A DNA stretch of 64,000 nt from Phytophthora sp. 'mugwort' (taxonomy: Eukaryota > Oomycota > Peronosporomycetes > Peronosporales > Peronosporaceae): contig JAUCEF010000013.1 of assembly GCA_033558025.1 (NCBI GenBank), forward strand, positions 861,001 to 925,000. Reading direction: 5' to 3'. Position numbers and translations under genes: made by a program. Below, in pieces: positions 45,855 to 59,332 of this stretch. Under the pieces are notes generated by a model. The model made no database searches, was not told where the DNA came from, and saw nothing but the letters and a program-made list of their open reading frames with translations. Numbering within the stretch: the first letter of the stretch is position 1; the number at the start of each line of letters is the position of its first letter.

Positions 45855-46340
45855 CTTCTTTTGATCTTCGAATCCGTTGATGTCACACCCCTGTGTCGCT
45901 TCGTTTAAGACGAACGCTGTGCCCGACTGTTCACAGCACACACCCCGCGCGCTGCCGCCTTGTCGCCATTGCTAGACTTCAAACAAGACGACCGTCGCTG
46001 ACGGGGCTTGACCTCGGGCCCTCGTCGGTGGCGTGGCCCATTTCGTTGACAGATCCGCTGAGATGACACGTCTGGCATGTCGACCGAGTCCATGCTCGGC
46101 GTGGACCTGCTGCGGTGCGGTATGAATCGGTGGAGTGGCGTGGTGGCGGCATAGAATAGCGATCGCATGCGGCGGTCGTGGTGGGTTCCAGCACGGGTTT
46201 GAGGATGCAAGGTAGCGAAGAGGGTGTGAGCCAGGGTGCGCTGGCGCAGCAGGACGTGGTGTAGCGTGTGTCGGATGTGTGGCTGTGTGTAGATGCGTTT
46301 ATTTGTTCGTTTTTGGAGATGAGTGCGTTCTTTGAACGGA

Positions 46341-46412
46341 TTCTCGTTAGTATAGTGGTTAGTATACCCGCCTGTCACGCGGGTGACCCGGGTTCAATTC
46401 CCGGACGGGAAG
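46341..46412 (+). tRNA. tRNA-Asp-GTC: tRNA-Asp(GTC), array copy 37
   Basis: Same gene as copy 1. Spacer N, T, L, with a private cluster GGGTGCGCTGGCGC in place of GGGCGTGCCGGCGC. Confidence 0.98.
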
Positions 46413-46532
46413 CTTCTTTTGATCTTCGAATCCGTTGATGTCACACCCCTGTGTCGCTTCGTTTAAGACGAACGCTGTGCCCGACTGTTCACAGCACACA
46501 CCCCGCGCGCTGCCGCCTTGTCGCCATTGCTA

Positions 46533-48057
46533 CAGTGCGCGCCAAAAAATTAGGAACAAACTTTGCGGCGCGATATCTCGGCTTCCACTGAGCCGTTTGG
46601 CTTGCTGTTTAGATATGAGGTCGCTATTAGCAATAAAAAACGTTGGTTTAGGCTAACAACCTGAGTTTTGTAGTTGGTGATAGGGCTTCTATACAAAAGA
46701 CCACAATCGACACCGCGTCAGAATAATAAAAACATGGCAGACATACAAAATCCAATATTATTGGAATGATGGTCAAAATGGTTTGATGTGAGCTGACGCG
46801 TGTCAGTCGAGAATAATGGGGCTCGGCCCCAGCGTGAAAGAGCATGAGCGCGGCCGAATGGAAGGGCTGCGCGAGGCGGGACTGACGATACGCGAGGTCG
46901 CTGACCGTGTGGGCCGCTCGCCCACGTGCGTGTGGAACAACGTGACCAAGAATGAAGGAGAACGAGAGGTAGAGAAGCGAGGGCGTCCGCTGAGCCTGAC
47001 TGATCGCGAGCTGCGCGCTGTGGTTCGAGCCGCGGCGACGGGCACATCCTCGGCGGCTACGCTCAAGGTTGACTACAACTGCTCGTGCTCGGTGCGCACA
47101 ATCCAGCGCCTGCTCTCCAGCGTCGACTGGCTTGTGTACGCGAAGATGGAGAAGACACTGGACCTCACCCCGGCGCACAAGGAGGCACGGCGAACCTGGG
47201 CAAAGGAGATGGTGACCAAGCCCAAGATCTGGGAGCGCGTCGTGTTCTCGGATGAGAAAAAGTTCAATCTCGACGGCCCCGATGGCTACAAGCACTACTG
47301 GCGCGATCTGCGCAAGGCACCGCGCACGTACGTCAATCGCCAGAATGGCGGCGGGTCAGTGATGGTCTGGGGGGCGTTCTCTTCGGCGGGTAGGTCCTCG
47401 CTGGCGATCCTGGTCGGCAAGCAGAAGTCAGAGGACTATGCCTACACCCTATCTGAGTACTTGCTGCCTTTTGCTCACCTCCATCACGGAGTCGATTTTG
47501 TGTTTCAGCAGGACAACGCTCCCATACATTCGTCGGCCATGACGCGCGAGTTCCTTGGCGAAATGGAGGTCGAGGTCATGGAGTGGCCCGCTCGCTCCCC
47601 TGACCTCAACCCAATCGAGAATGTATGGAACGCGTTGTCCTCTGCTGTCTACGCGAATGGCAAGCAGTATCGCTCAACATCGGACCTGACCCGCGCTGTT
47701 CTCGACGCCTGGGAGCGCCTCAGTCCATCGCTCTGTGACGCGCTCCTCACCTCGATGCCGAACCGGTGCATCGAAGTGATTGAGCGTCGCGGCGGTAAAA
47801 CGCATTACTAGGTCCGACCATCATTCCAATAATATTGGATTTTGTATGTCTGCCATGTTTTTATTATTCTGACGCAGTGTCGATTGTGGTCTTTTGTATA
47901 GAAGCCCTATCACCAACTACAAAACTCAGGTTGTTAGCCTAAACCAACGTTTTTTATTGCTAATAGCGACCTCATATCTAAACAGCAAGCCAAACGGCTC
48001 AGTGGAAGCCGAGATATCGCGCCGCAAAGTTTGTTCCTAATTTTTTGGCGCGCACTG
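46533..48057 (+). mobile_element. Tc1-like DNA transposon, copy 2
   Basis: Same length, TA site and orientation as copy 1; inverted repeats 46533-46774 and 47816-48057. Confidence 0.97.
46816..47811 (+). CDS. Tc1-family transposase (copy 2)
   Basis: Protein identical to copy 1 over all 331 residues, intact. Confidence 0.96.
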   Translation: MGLGPSVKEHERGRMEGLREAGLTIREVADRVGRSPTCVWNNVTKNEGEREVEKRGRPLSLTDRELRAVVRAAATGTSSAATLKVDYNCSCSVRTIQRLLSSVDWLVYAKMEKTLDLTPAHKEARRTWAKEMVTKPKIWERVVFSDEKKFNLDGPDGYKHYWRDLRKAPRTYVNRQNGGGSVMVWGAFSSAGRSSLAILVGKQKSEDYAYTLSEYLLPFAHLHHGVDFVFQQDNAPIHSSAMTREFLGEMEVEVMEWPARSPDLNPIENVWNALSSAVYANGKQYRSTSDLTRAVLDAWERLSPSLCDALLTSMPNRCIEVIERRGGKTHY

Positions 48058-48425
48058 TAGACTTCAAACAAGACGACCGTCGCTGACGGGGCTTGACCTC
48101 GGGCCCTCGTCGGTGGCGTGGCCCATTTCGTTGACAGATCCGCTGAGATGACACGTCTGGCATGACGACCGAGTCCATGCTCGGCGTGGACCTGCTGCGG
48201 TGCGGTATGAATCGGTGGAGTGGCGTGGTGGCGGCATAGAATAGCGATCGCATGCGGCGGTCGTGGTGGGTTCCAGCACGGGTTTGAGGATGCAAGGTAG
48301 CGAAGAGGGTGTGAGCCAGGGCGTGCCGGCGCAGCAGGACGTGGTGTAGCGTGTGTCGGATGTGTGGCTGTGTGTAGATGCGTTTATTTGTTCGTTTTTG
48401 GCGATGAGTGCGTTCTTTGAACGGA

Positions 48426-48497
48426 TTCTCGTTAGTATAGTGGTTAGTATACCCGCCTGTCACGCGGGTGACCCGGGTTCAATTCCCGGACGGGAAG
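48426..48497 (+). tRNA. tRNA-Asp-GTC: tRNA-Asp(GTC), array copy 38
   Basis: Same gene as copy 1. Spacer split by transposon copy 2; A type. Confidence 0.98.
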
Positions 48498-48983
48498 CTT
48501 CTTTTGATCTTCGAATCCGTTGATGTCACACCCCTGTGTCGCTTCGTTTAAGACGAACGCTGTGCCCGACTGTTCACAGCGCACACCCCGCGCGCTGCCG
48601 CCTTGTCGCCATTGCTAGACTTCAAACAAGACGACCGTCGCTGACGGGGCTTGACCTCGGGCCCTCGTCGGTGGCGTGGCCCATTTCGTTGACAGATCCG
48701 CTGAGATGACACGTCTGGCATGTCGACCGAGTCCATGCTCGGCGTGGACCTGCTGCGGTGCGGTATGAATCGGTGGAGTGGCGTGGTGGCGGCATAGAAT
48801 AGCGATCGCATGCGGCGGTCGTGGTGGGTTCCAGCACGGGTTTGAGGATGCAAGGTAGCGAAGAGGGTGTGAGCCAGGGCGTGCCGGCGCAGCAGGACGT
48901 GGTGTAGCGTGTGTCGGATGTGTGGCTGTGTGTAGATGCGTTTATTTGTTCGTTTTTGGCGATGAGTGCGTTCTTTGAACGGA

Positions 48984-49055
48984 TTCTCGTTAGTATAGTG
49001 GTTAGTATACCCGCCTGTCACGCGGGTGACCCGGGTTCAATTCCCGGACGGGAAG
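48984..49055 (+). tRNA. tRNA-Asp-GTC: tRNA-Asp(GTC), array copy 39
   Basis: Same gene as copy 1. Spacer G, N, T. Confidence 0.98.
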
Positions 49056-49541
49056 CTTCTTTTGATCTTCGAATCCGTTGATGTCACACCCCTGTGTCGC
49101 TTCGTTTAAGACGAACGCTGTGCCCGACTGTTCACAGCACACACCCCGCGCGCTGCCGCCTTGTCGCCATTGCTAGACTTCAAACAAGACGACCGTCGCT
49201 GACGGGGCTTGACCTCGGGCCCTCGTCGGTGGCGTGGCCCATTTCGTTGACAGATCCGCTGAGATGACACGTCTGGCATGACGACCGAGTCCATGCTCGG
49301 CGTGGACCTGCTGCGGTGCGGTATGAATCGGTGGAGTGGCGTGGTGGCGGCATAGAATAGCGATCGCATGCGGCGGTCGTGGTGGGTTCCAGCACGGGTT
49401 TGAGGATGCAAGGTAGCGAAGAGGGTGTGAGCCAGGGCGTGCCGGCGCAGCAGGACGTGGTGTAGCGTGTGTCGGATGTGTGGCTGTGTGTAGATGCGTT
49501 TATTTGTTCGTTTTTGGCGATGAGTGCGTTCTTTGAACGGA

Positions 49542-49613
49542 TTCTCGTTAGTATAGTGGTTAGTATACCCGCCTGTCACGCGGGTGACCCGGGTTCAATT
49601 CCCGGACGGGAAG
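49542..49613 (+). tRNA. tRNA-Asp-GTC: tRNA-Asp(GTC), array copy 40
   Basis: Same gene as copy 1. Spacer N, A. Confidence 0.98.
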
Positions 49614-49733
49614 CTTCTTTTGATCTTCGAATCCGTTGATGTCACACCCCTGTGTCGCTTCGTTTAAGACGAACGCTGTGCCCGACTGTTCACAGCACAC
49701 ACCCCGCGCGCTGCCGCCTTGTCGCCATTGCTA

Positions 49734-51258
49734 CAGTGCGCGCCAAAAAATTAGGAACAAACTTTGCGGCGCGATATCTCGGCTTCCACTGAGCCGTTTG
49801 GCTTGCTGTTTAGATATGAGGTCGCTATTAGCAATAAAAAACGTTGGTTTAGGCTAACAACCTGAGTTTTGTAGTTGGTGATAGGGCTTCTATACAAAAG
49901 ACCACAATCGACACCGCGTCAGAATAATAAAAACATGGCAGACATACAAAATCCAATATTATTGGAATGATGGTCAAAATGGTTTGATGTGAGCTGACGC
50001 GTGTCAGTCGAGAATAATGGGGCTCGGCCCCAGCGTGAAAGAGCATGAGCGCGGCCGAATGGAAGGGCTGCGCGAGGCGGGACTGACGATACGCGAGGTC
50101 GCTGACCGTGTGGGCCGCTCGCCCACGTGCGTGTGGAACAACGTGACCAAGAATGAAGGAGAACGAGAGGTAGAGAAGCGAGGGCGTCCGCTGAGCCTGA
50201 CTGATCGCGAGCTGCGCGCTGTGGTTCGAGCCGCGGCGACGGGCACATCCTCGGCGGCTACGCTCAAGGTTGACTACAACTGCTCGTGCTCGGTGCGCAC
50301 AATCCAGCGCCTGCTCTCCAGCGTCGACTGGCTTGTGTACGCGAAGATGGAGAAGACACTGGACCTCACCCCGGCGCACAAGGAGGCACGGCGAACCTGG
50401 GCAAAGGAGATGGTGACCAAGCCCAAGATCTGGGAGCGCGTCGTGTTCTCGGATGAGAAAAAGTTCAATCTCGACGGCCCCGATGGCTACAAGCACTACT
50501 GGCGCGATCTGCGCAAGGCACCGCGCACGTACGTCAATCGCCAGAATGGCGGCGGGTCAGTGATGGTCTGGGGGGCGTTCTCTTCGGCGGGTAGGTCCTC
50601 GCTGGCGATCCTGGTCGGCAAGCAGAAGTCAGAGGACTATGCCTACACCCTATCTGAGTACTTGCTGCCTTTTGCTCACCTCCATCACGGAGTCGATTTT
50701 GTGTTTCAGCAGGACAACGCTCCCATACATTCGTCGGCCATGACGCGCGAGTTCCTTGGCGAAATGGAGGTCGAGGTCATGGAGTGGCCCGCTCGCTCCC
50801 CTGACCTCAACCCAATCGAGAATGTATGGAACGCGTTGTCCTCTGCTGTCTACGCGAATGGCAAGCAGTATCGCTCAACATCGGACCTGACCCGCGCTGT
50901 TCTCGACGCCTGGGAGCGCCTCAGTCCATCGCTCTGTGACGCGCTCCTCACCTCGATGCCGAACCGGTGCATCGAAGTGATTGAGCGTCGCGGCGGTAAA
51001 ACGCATTACTAGGTCCGACCATCATTCCAATAATATTGGATTTTGTATGTCTGCCATGTTTTTATTATTCTGACGCAGTGTCGATTGTGGTCTTTTGTAT
51101 AGAAGCCCTATCACCAACTACAAAACTCAGGTTGTTAGCCTAAACCAACGTTTTTTATTGCTAATAGCGACCTCATATCTAAACAGCAAGCCAAACGGCT
51201 CAGTGGAAGCCGAGATATCGCGCCGCAAAGTTTGTTCCTAATTTTTTGGCGCGCACTG
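49734..51258 (+). mobile_element. Tc1-like DNA transposon, copy 3
   Basis: Same as copy 1 in length, site and orientation; exactly 3,201 bp after copy 2. Confidence 0.97.
50017..51012 (+). CDS. Tc1-family transposase (copy 3)
   Basis: Protein identical to copy 1, intact. Confidence 0.96.
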   Translation: MGLGPSVKEHERGRMEGLREAGLTIREVADRVGRSPTCVWNNVTKNEGEREVEKRGRPLSLTDRELRAVVRAAATGTSSAATLKVDYNCSCSVRTIQRLLSSVDWLVYAKMEKTLDLTPAHKEARRTWAKEMVTKPKIWERVVFSDEKKFNLDGPDGYKHYWRDLRKAPRTYVNRQNGGGSVMVWGAFSSAGRSSLAILVGKQKSEDYAYTLSEYLLPFAHLHHGVDFVFQQDNAPIHSSAMTREFLGEMEVEVMEWPARSPDLNPIENVWNALSSAVYANGKQYRSTSDLTRAVLDAWERLSPSLCDALLTSMPNRCIEVIERRGGKTHY

Positions 51259-51626
51259 TAGACTTCAAACAAGACGACCGTCGCTGACGGGGCTTGACCT
51301 CGGGCCCTCGTCGGTGGCGTGGCCCATTTCGTTGACAGATCCGCTGAGATGACACGTCTGGCATGACGACCGAGTCCATGCTCGGCGTGGACCTGCTGCG
51401 GTGCGGTATGAATCGGTGGAGTGGCGTGGTGGCGGCATAGAATAGCGATCGCATGCGGCGGTCGTGGTGGGTTCCAGCACGGGTTTGAGGATGCAAGGTA
51501 GCGAAGAGGGTGTGAGCCAGGGCGTGCCGGCGCAGCAGGACGTGGTGTAGCGTGTGTCGGATGTGTGGCTGTGTGTAGATGCGTTTATTTGTTCGTTTTT
51601 GGCGATGAGTGCGTTCTTTGAACGGA

Positions 51627-51698
51627 TTCTCGTTAGTATAGTGGTTAGTATACCCGCCTGTCACGCGGGTGACCCGGGTTCAATTCCCGGACGGGAAG
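51627..51698 (+). tRNA. tRNA-Asp-GTC: tRNA-Asp(GTC), array copy 41
   Basis: Same gene as copy 1. Spacer split by transposon copy 3; A type. Confidence 0.98.
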
Positions 51699-52184
51699 CT
51701 TCTTTTGATCTTCGAATCCGTTGATGTCACACCCCTGTGTCGCTTCGTTTAAGACGAACGCTGTGCCCGACTGTTCACAGCGCACACCCCGCGCGCTGCC
51801 GCCTTGTCGCCATTGCTAGACTTCAAACAAGACGACCGTCGCTGACGGGGCTTGACCTCGGGCCCTCGTCGGTGGCGTGGCCCATTTCGTTGACAGATCC
51901 GCTGAGATGACACGTCTGGCATGTCGACCGAGTCCATGCTCGGCGTGGACCTGCTGCGGTGCGGTATGAATCGGTGGAGTGGCGTGGTGGCGGCATAGAA
52001 TAGCGATCGCATGCGGCGGTCGTGGTGGGTTCCAGCACGGGTTTGAGGATGCAAGGTAGCGAAGAGGGTGTGAGCCAGGGCGTGCCGGCGCAGCAGGACG
52101 TGGTGTAGCGTGTGTCGGATGTGTGGCTGTGTGTAGATGCGTTTATTTGTTCGTTTTTGGCGATGAGTGCGTTCTTTGAACGGA

Positions 52185-52256
52185 TTCTCGTTAGTATAGT
52201 GGTTAGTATACCCGCCTGTCACGCGGGTGACCCGGGTTCAATTCCCGGACGGGAAG
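52185..52256 (+). tRNA. tRNA-Asp-GTC: tRNA-Asp(GTC), array copy 42
   Basis: Same gene as copy 1. Spacer G, N, T. Confidence 0.98.
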
Positions 52257-52742
52257 CTTCTTTTGATCTTCGAATCCGTTGATGTCACACCCCTGTGTCG
52301 CTTCGTTTAAGACGAACGCTGTGCCCGACTGTTCACAGCACACACCCCGCGCGCTGCCGCCTTGTCGCCATTGCTAGACTTCAAACAAGACGACCGTCGC
52401 TGACGGGGCTTGACCTCGGGCCCTCGTCGGTGGCGTGGCCCATTTCGTTGACAGATCCGCTGAGATGACACGTCTGGCATGACGACCGAGTCCATGCTCG
52501 GCGTGGACCTGCTGCGGTGCGGTATGAATCGGTGGAGTGGCGTGGTGGCGGCATAGAATAGCGATCGCATGCGGCGGTCGTGGTGGGTTCCAGCACGGGT
52601 TTGAGGATGCAAGGTAGCGAAGAGGGTGTGAGCCAGGGCGTGCCGGCGCAGCAGGACGTGGTGTAGCGTGTGTCGGATGTGTGGCTGTGTGTAGATGCGT
52701 TTATTTGTTCGTTTTTGGCGATGAGTGCGTTCTTTGAACGGA

Positions 52743-52814
52743 TTCTCGTTAGTATAGTGGTTAGTATACCCGCCTGTCACGCGGGTGACCCGGGTTCAAT
52801 TCCCGGACGGGAAG
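52743..52814 (+). tRNA. tRNA-Asp-GTC: tRNA-Asp(GTC), array copy 43
   Basis: Same gene as copy 1. Spacer N, A. Confidence 0.98.
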
Positions 52815-52934
52815 CTTCTTTTGATCTTCGAATCCGTTGATGTCACACCCCTGTGTCGCTTCGTTTAAGACGAACGCTGTGCCCGACTGTTCACAGCACA
52901 CACCCCGCGCGCTGCCGCCTTGTCGCCATTGCTA

Positions 52935-54459
52935 CAGTGCGCGCCAAAAAATTAGGAACAAACTTTGCGGCGCGATATCTCGGCTTCCACTGAGCCGTTT
53001 GGCTTGCTGTTTAGATATGAGGTCGCTATTAGCAATAAAAAACGTTGGTTTAGGCTAACAACCTGAGTTTTGTAGTTGGTGATAGGGCTTCTATACAAAA
53101 GACCACAATCGACACCGCGTCAGAATAATAAAAACATGGCAGACATACAAAATCCAATATTATTGGAATGATGGTCAAAATGGTTTGATGTGAGCTGACG
53201 CGTGTCAGTCGAGAATAATGGGGCTCGGCCCCAGCGTGAAAGAGCATGAGCGCGGCCGAATGGAAGGGCTGCGCGAGGCGGGACTGACGATACGCGAGGT
53301 CGCTGACCGTGTGGGCCGCTCGCCCACGTGCGTGTGGAACAACGTGACCAAGAATGAAGGAGAACGAGAGGTAGAGAAGCGAGGGCGTCCGCTGAGCCTG
53401 ACTGATCGCGAGCTGCGCGCTGTGGTTCGAGCCGCGGCGACGGGCACATCCTCGGCGGCTACGCTCAAGGTTGACTACAACTGCTCGTGCTCGGTGCGCA
53501 CAATCCAGCGCCTGCTCTCCAGCGTCGACTGGCTTGTGTACGCGAAGATGGAGAAGACACTGGACCTCACCCCGGCGCACAAGGAGGCACGGCGAACCTG
53601 GGCAAAGGAGATGGTGACCAAGCCCAAGATCTGGGAGCGCGTCGTGTTCTCGGATGAGAAAAAGTTCAATCTCGACGGCCCCGATGGCTACAAGCACTAC
53701 TGGCGCGATCTGCGCAAGGCACCGCGCACGTACGTCAATCGCCAGAATGGCGGCGGGTCAGTGATGGTCTGGGGGGCGTTCTCTTCGGCGGGTAGGTCCT
53801 CGCTGGCGATCCTGGTCGGCAAGCAGAAGTCAGAGGACTATGCCTACACCCTATCTGAGTACTTGCTGCCTTTTGCTCACCTCCATCACGGAGTCGATTT
53901 TGTGTTTCAGCAGGACAACGCTCCCATACATTCGTCGGCCATGACGCGCGAGTTCCTTGGCGAAATGGAGGTCGAGGTCATGGAGTGGCCCGCTCGCTCC
54001 CCTGACCTCAACCCAATCGAGAATGTATGGAACGCGTTGTCCTCTGCTGTCTACGCGAATGGCAAGCAGTATCGCTCAACATCGGACCTGACCCGCGCTG
54101 TTCTCGACGCCTGGGAGCGCCTCAGTCCATCGCTCTGTGACGCGCTCCTCACCTCGATGCCGAACCGGTGCATCGAAGTGATTGAGCGTCGCGGCGGTAA
54201 AACGCATTACTAGGTCCGACCATCATTCCAATAATATTGGATTTTGTATGTCTGCCATGTTTTTATTATTCTGACGCAGTGTCGATTGTGGTCTTTTGTA
54301 TAGAAGCCCTATCACCAACTACAAAACTCAGGTTGTTAGCCTAAACCAACGTTTTTTATTGCTAATAGCGACCTCATATCTAAACAGCAAGCCAAACGGC
54401 TCAGTGGAAGCCGAGATATCGCGCCGCAAAGTTTGTTCCTAATTTTTTGGCGCGCACTG
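52935..54459 (+). mobile_element. Tc1-like DNA transposon, copy 4
   Basis: Same as copy 1 in length, site and orientation; exactly 3,201 bp after copy 3. Confidence 0.97.
53218..54213 (+). CDS. Tc1-family transposase (copy 4)
   Basis: Protein identical to copy 1, intact. Confidence 0.96.
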   Translation: MGLGPSVKEHERGRMEGLREAGLTIREVADRVGRSPTCVWNNVTKNEGEREVEKRGRPLSLTDRELRAVVRAAATGTSSAATLKVDYNCSCSVRTIQRLLSSVDWLVYAKMEKTLDLTPAHKEARRTWAKEMVTKPKIWERVVFSDEKKFNLDGPDGYKHYWRDLRKAPRTYVNRQNGGGSVMVWGAFSSAGRSSLAILVGKQKSEDYAYTLSEYLLPFAHLHHGVDFVFQQDNAPIHSSAMTREFLGEMEVEVMEWPARSPDLNPIENVWNALSSAVYANGKQYRSTSDLTRAVLDAWERLSPSLCDALLTSMPNRCIEVIERRGGKTHY

Positions 54460-54827
54460 TAGACTTCAAACAAGACGACCGTCGCTGACGGGGCTTGACC
54501 TCGGGCCCTCGTCGGTGGCGTGGCCCATTTCGTTGACAGATCCGCTGAGATGACACGTCTGGCATGACGACCGAGTCCATGCTCGGCGTGGACCTGCTGC
54601 GGTGCGGTATGAATCGGTGGAGTGGCGTGGTGGCGGCATAGAATAGCGATCGCATGCGGCGGTCGTGGTGGGTTCCAGCACGGGTTTGAGGATGCAAGGT
54701 AGCGAAGAGGGTGTGAGCCAGGGCGTGCCGGCGCAGCAGGACGTGGTGTAGCGTGTGTCGGATGTGTGGCTGTGTGTAGATGCGTTTATTTGTTCGTTTT
54801 TGGCGATGAGTGCGTTCTTTGAACGGA

Positions 54828-54899
54828 TTCTCGTTAGTATAGTGGTTAGTATACCCGCCTGTCACGCGGGTGACCCGGGTTCAATTCCCGGACGGGAAG
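54828..54899 (+). tRNA. tRNA-Asp-GTC: tRNA-Asp(GTC), array copy 44
   Basis: Same gene as copy 1. Spacer split by transposon copy 4; A type. Confidence 0.98.
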
Positions 54900-55385
54900 C
54901 TTCTTTTGATCTTCGAATCCGTTGATGTCACACCCCTGTGTCGCTTCGTTTAAGACGAACGCTGTGCCCGACTGTTCACAGCGCACACCCCGCGCGCTGC
55001 CGCCTTGTCGCCATTGCTAGACTTCAAACAAGACGACCGTCGCTGACGGGGCTTGACCTCGGGCCCTCGTCGGTGGCGTGGCCCATTTCGTTGACAGATC
55101 CGCTGAGATGACACGTCTGGCATGTCGACCGAGTCCATGCTCGGCGTGGACCTGCTGCGGTGCGGTATGAATCGGTGGAGTGGCGTGGTGGCGGCATAGA
55201 ATAGCGATCGCATGCGGCGGTCGTGGTGGGTTCCAGCACGGGTTTGAGGATGCAAGGTAGCGAAGAGGGTGTGAGCCAGGGCGTGCCGGCGCAGCAGGAC
55301 GTGGTGTAGCGTGTGTCGGATGTGTGGCTGTGTGTAGATGCGTTTATTTGTTCGTTTTTGGAGATGAGTGCGTTCTTTGAACGGA

Positions 55386-55457
55386 TTCTCGTTAGTATAG
55401 TGGTTAGTATACCCGCCTGTCACGCGGGTGACCCGGGTTCAATTCCCGGACGGGAAG
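55386..55457 (+). tRNA. tRNA-Asp-GTC: tRNA-Asp(GTC), array copy 45
   Basis: Same gene as copy 1. Spacer G, N, T, L; same type as unit 54. Confidence 0.98.
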
Positions 55458-55942
55458 CTTCTTTTGATCTTCGAATCCGTTGATGTCACACCCCTGTGTC
55501 GCTTCGTTTAAGACGAACGCTGTGCCCGACTGTTCACAGCACACACCCCGCGCGCTGCCGCCTTGTCGCCATTGCTAGACTTCAAACAAGACGACCGTCG
55601 CTGACGGGGCTTGACCTCGGGCCCTCGTCGGTGGCGTGGCCCATTTCGTTGACAGATCCGCTGAGATGACACGTCTGGCATGTCGACCGAGTCCATGCTC
55701 GGCGTGGACCTGCTGCGGTGCGGTATGAATCGGTGGAGTGGCGTGGTGGCGGCATAGAATAGCGATCGCATGCGGCGGTCGTGGTGGGTTCCAGCACGGG
55801 TTTGAGGATGCAAGGTAGCGAAGAGGGTGTGAGCCAGGGCGTGCCGGCGCAGCAGGACGTGGTGTAGCGTGTGTCGGATGTGTGGCTGTGTGTAGATGCG
55901 TTATTTGTTCGTTTTTGGCGATGAGTGCGTTCTTCGAACGGA

Positions 55943-56014
55943 TTCTCGTTAGTATAGTGGTTAGTATACCCGCCTGTCACGCGGGTGACCCGGGTTCAAT
56001 TCCCGGACGGGAAG
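55943..56014 (+). tRNA. tRNA-Asp-GTC: tRNA-Asp(GTC), array copy 46
   Basis: Same gene as copy 1. Spacer N, T, del, C. Confidence 0.98.
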
Positions 56015-56500
56015 CTTCTTTTGATCTTCGAATCCGTTGATGTCACACCCCTGTGTCGCTTCGTTTAAGACGAACGCTGTGCCCGACTGTTCACAGCACA
56101 CACCCCGCGCGCTGCCGCCTTGTCGCCATTGCTAGACTTCAAACAAGACGACCGTCGCTGACGGGGCTTGACCTCGGGCCCTCGTCGGTGGCGTGGCCCA
56201 TTTCGTTGACAGATCCGCTGAGATGACACGTCTGGCATGTCGACCGAGTCCATGCTCGGCGTGGACCTGCTGCGGTGCGGTATGAATCGGTGGAGTGGCG
56301 TGGTGGCGGCATAGAATAGCGATCGCATGCGGCGGTCGTGGTGGGTTCCAGCACGGGTTTGAGGATGCAAGGTAGCGAAGAGGGTGTGAGCCAGGGCGTG
56401 CCGGCGCAGCAGGACGTGGTGTAGCGTGTGTCGGATGTGTGGCTGTGTGTAGATGCGTTTATTTGTTCGTTTTTGGCGATGAGTGCGTTCTTTGAACGGA

Positions 56501-56572
56501 TTCTCGTTAGTATAGTGGTTAGTATACCCGCCTGTCACGCGGGTGACCCGGGTTCAATTCCCGGACGGGAAG
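56501..56572 (+). tRNA. tRNA-Asp-GTC: tRNA-Asp(GTC), array copy 47
   Basis: Same gene as copy 1. Spacer N, T. Confidence 0.98.
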
Positions 56573-57058
56573 CTTCTTTTGATCTTCGAATCCGTTGATG
56601 TCACACCCCTGTGTCGCTTCGTTTAAGACGAACGCTGTGCCCGACTGTTCACAGCACACACCCCGCGCGCTGCCGCCTTGTCGCCATGGCTAGACTTCAA
56701 ACAAGACGACCGTCGCTGACGGGGCTTGACCTCGGGCCCTCGTCGGTGGCGTGGCCCATTTCGTTGACAGATCCGCTGAGATGACACGTCTGGCATGTCG
56801 ACCGAGTCCATGCTCGGCGTGGACCTGCTGCGGTGCGGTATGAATCGGTGGAGTGGCGTGGTGGCGGCATAGAATAGCGATCGCATGCGGCGGTCGTGGT
56901 GGGTTCCAGCACGGGTTTGAGGATGCAAGGTAGCGAAGAGGGTGTGAGCCAGGGCGTGCCGGCGCAGCAGGACGTGGTGTAGCGTGTGTCGGATGTGTGG
57001 CTGTGTGTAGATGCGTTTATTTGTTTGTTTTTGGCGATGAGTGCGTTCTTTGAACGGA

Positions 57059-57130
57059 TTCTCGTTAGTATAGTGGTTAGTATACCCGCCTGTCACGCGG
57101 GTGACCCGGGTTCAATTCCCGGACGGGAAG
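57059..57130 (+). tRNA. tRNA-Asp-GTC: tRNA-Asp(GTC), array copy 48
   Basis: Same gene as copy 1. Spacer H, T, Q. Confidence 0.98.
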
Positions 57131-57615
57131 CTTCTTTTGATCTTCGAATCCGTTGATGTCACACCCCTGTGTCGCTTCGTTTAAGACGAACGCTGTGCCC
57201 GACTGTTCACAGCACACACCCCGCGCGCTGCCGCCTTGTCGCCATTGCTAGACTTCAAACAAGACGACCGTCGCTGACGGGGCTTGACCTCGGGCCCTCG
57301 TCGGTGGCGTGGCCCATTTCGTTGACAGATCCGCTGAGATGACACGTCTGGCATGTCGACCGAGTCCATGCTCGGCGTGGACCTGCTGCGGTGCGGTATG
57401 AATCGGTGGAGTGGCGTGGTGGCGGCATAGAATAGCGATCGCATGCGGCGGTCGTGGTGGGTTCCAGCACGGGTTTGAGGATGCAAGGTAGCGAAGAGGG
57501 TGTGAGCCAGGGCGTGCCGGCGCAGCAGGACGTGGTGTAGCGTGTGTCGGATGTGTGGCTGTGTGTAGATGCGTTATTTGTTCGTTTTTGGCGATGAGTG
57601 CGTTCTTTGAACGGA

Positions 57616-57687
57616 TTCTCGTTAGTATAGTGGTTAGTATACCCGCCTGTCACGCGGGTGACCCGGGTTCAATTCCCGGACGGGAAG
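57616..57687 (+). tRNA. tRNA-Asp-GTC: tRNA-Asp(GTC), array copy 49
   Basis: Same gene as copy 1. Spacer N, T, del. Confidence 0.98.
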
Positions 57688-57807
57688 CTTCTTTTGATCT
57701 TCGAATCCGTTGATGTCACACCCCTGTGTCGCTTCGTTTAAGACGAACGCTGTGCCCGACTGTTCACAGCACACACCCCGCGCGCTGCCGCCTTGTCGCC
57801 ATTGCTA

Positions 57808-59332
57808 CAGTGCGCGCCAAAAAATTAGGAACAAACTTTGCGGCGCGATATCTCGGCTTCCACTGAGCCGTTTGGCTTGCTGTTTAGATATGAGGTCGCT
57901 ATTAGCAATAAAAAACGTTGGTTTAGGCTAACAACCTGAGTTTTGTAGTTGGTGATAGGGCTTCTATACAAAAGACCACAATCGACACCGCGTCAGAATA
58001 ATAAAAACATGGCAGACATACAAAATCCAATATTATTGGAATGATGGTCAAAATGGTTTGATGTGAGCTGACGCGTGTCAGTCGAGAATAATGGGGCTCG
58101 GCCCCAGCGTGAAAGAGCATGAGCGCGGCCGAATGGAAGGGCTGCGCGAGGCGGGACTGACGATACGCGAGGTCGCTGACCGTGTGGGCCGCTCGCCCAC
58201 GTGCGTGTGGAACAACGTGACCAAGAATGAAGGAGAACGAGAGGTAGAGAAGCGAGGGCGTCCGCTGAGCCTGACTGATCGCGAGCTGCGCGCTGTGGTT
58301 CGAGCCGCGGCGACGGGCACATCCTCGGCGGCTACGCTCAAGGTTGACTACAACTGCTCGTGCTCGGTGCGCACAATCCAGCGCCTGCTCTCCAGCGTCG
58401 ACTGGCTTGTGTACGCGAAGATGGAGAAGACACTGGACCTCACCCCGGCGCACAAGGAGGCACGGCGAACCTGGGCAAAGGAGATGGTGACCAAGCCCAA
58501 GATCTGGGAGCGCGTCGTGTTCTCGGATGAGAAAAAGTTCAATCTCGACGGCCCCGATGGCTACAAGCACTACTGGCGCGATCTGCGCAAGGCACCGCGC
58601 ACGTACGTCAATCGCCAGAATGGCGGCGGGTCAGTGATGGTCTGGGGGGCGTTCTCTTCGGCGGGTAGGTCCTCGCTGGCGATCCTGGTCGGCAAGCAGA
58701 AGTCAGAGGACTATGCCTACACCCTATCTGAGTACTTGCTGCCTTTTGCTCACCTCCATCACGGAGTCGATTTTGTGTTTCAGCAGGACAACGCTCCCAT
58801 ACATTCGTCGGCCATGACGCGCGAGTTCCTTGGCGAAATGGAGGTCGAGGTCATGGAGTGGCCCGCTCGCTCCCCTGACCTCAACCCAATCGAGAATGTA
58901 TGGAACGCGTTGTCCTCTGCTGTCTACGCGAATGGCAAGCAGTATCGCTCAACATCGGACCTGACCCGCGCTGTTCTCGACGCCTGGGAGCGCCTCAGTC
59001 CATCGCTCTGTGACGCGCTCCTCACCTCGATGCCGAACCGGTGCATCGAAGTGATTGAGCGTCGCGGCGGTAAAACGCATTACTAGGTCCGACCATCATT
59101 CCAATAATATTGGATTTTGTATGTCTGCCATGTTTTTATTATTCTGACGCAGTGTCGATTGTGGTCTTTTGTATAGAAGCCCTATCACCAACTACAAAAC
59201 TCAGGTTGTTAGCCTAAACCAACGTTTTTTATTGCTAATAGCGACCTCATATCTAAACAGCAAGCCAAACGGCTCAGTGGAAGCCGAGATATCGCGCCGC
59301 AAAGTTTGTTCCTAATTTTTTGGCGCGCACTG
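57808..59332 (+). mobile_element. Tc1-like DNA transposon, copy 5
   Basis: Same as copy 1 in length, site and orientation; 4,873 bp after copy 4. Confidence 0.97.
58091..59086 (+). CDS. Tc1-family transposase (copy 5)
   Basis: Protein identical to copy 1, intact. Confidence 0.96.
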   Translation: MGLGPSVKEHERGRMEGLREAGLTIREVADRVGRSPTCVWNNVTKNEGEREVEKRGRPLSLTDRELRAVVRAAATGTSSAATLKVDYNCSCSVRTIQRLLSSVDWLVYAKMEKTLDLTPAHKEARRTWAKEMVTKPKIWERVVFSDEKKFNLDGPDGYKHYWRDLRKAPRTYVNRQNGGGSVMVWGAFSSAGRSSLAILVGKQKSEDYAYTLSEYLLPFAHLHHGVDFVFQQDNAPIHSSAMTREFLGEMEVEVMEWPARSPDLNPIENVWNALSSAVYANGKQYRSTSDLTRAVLDAWERLSPSLCDALLTSMPNRCIEVIERRGGKTHY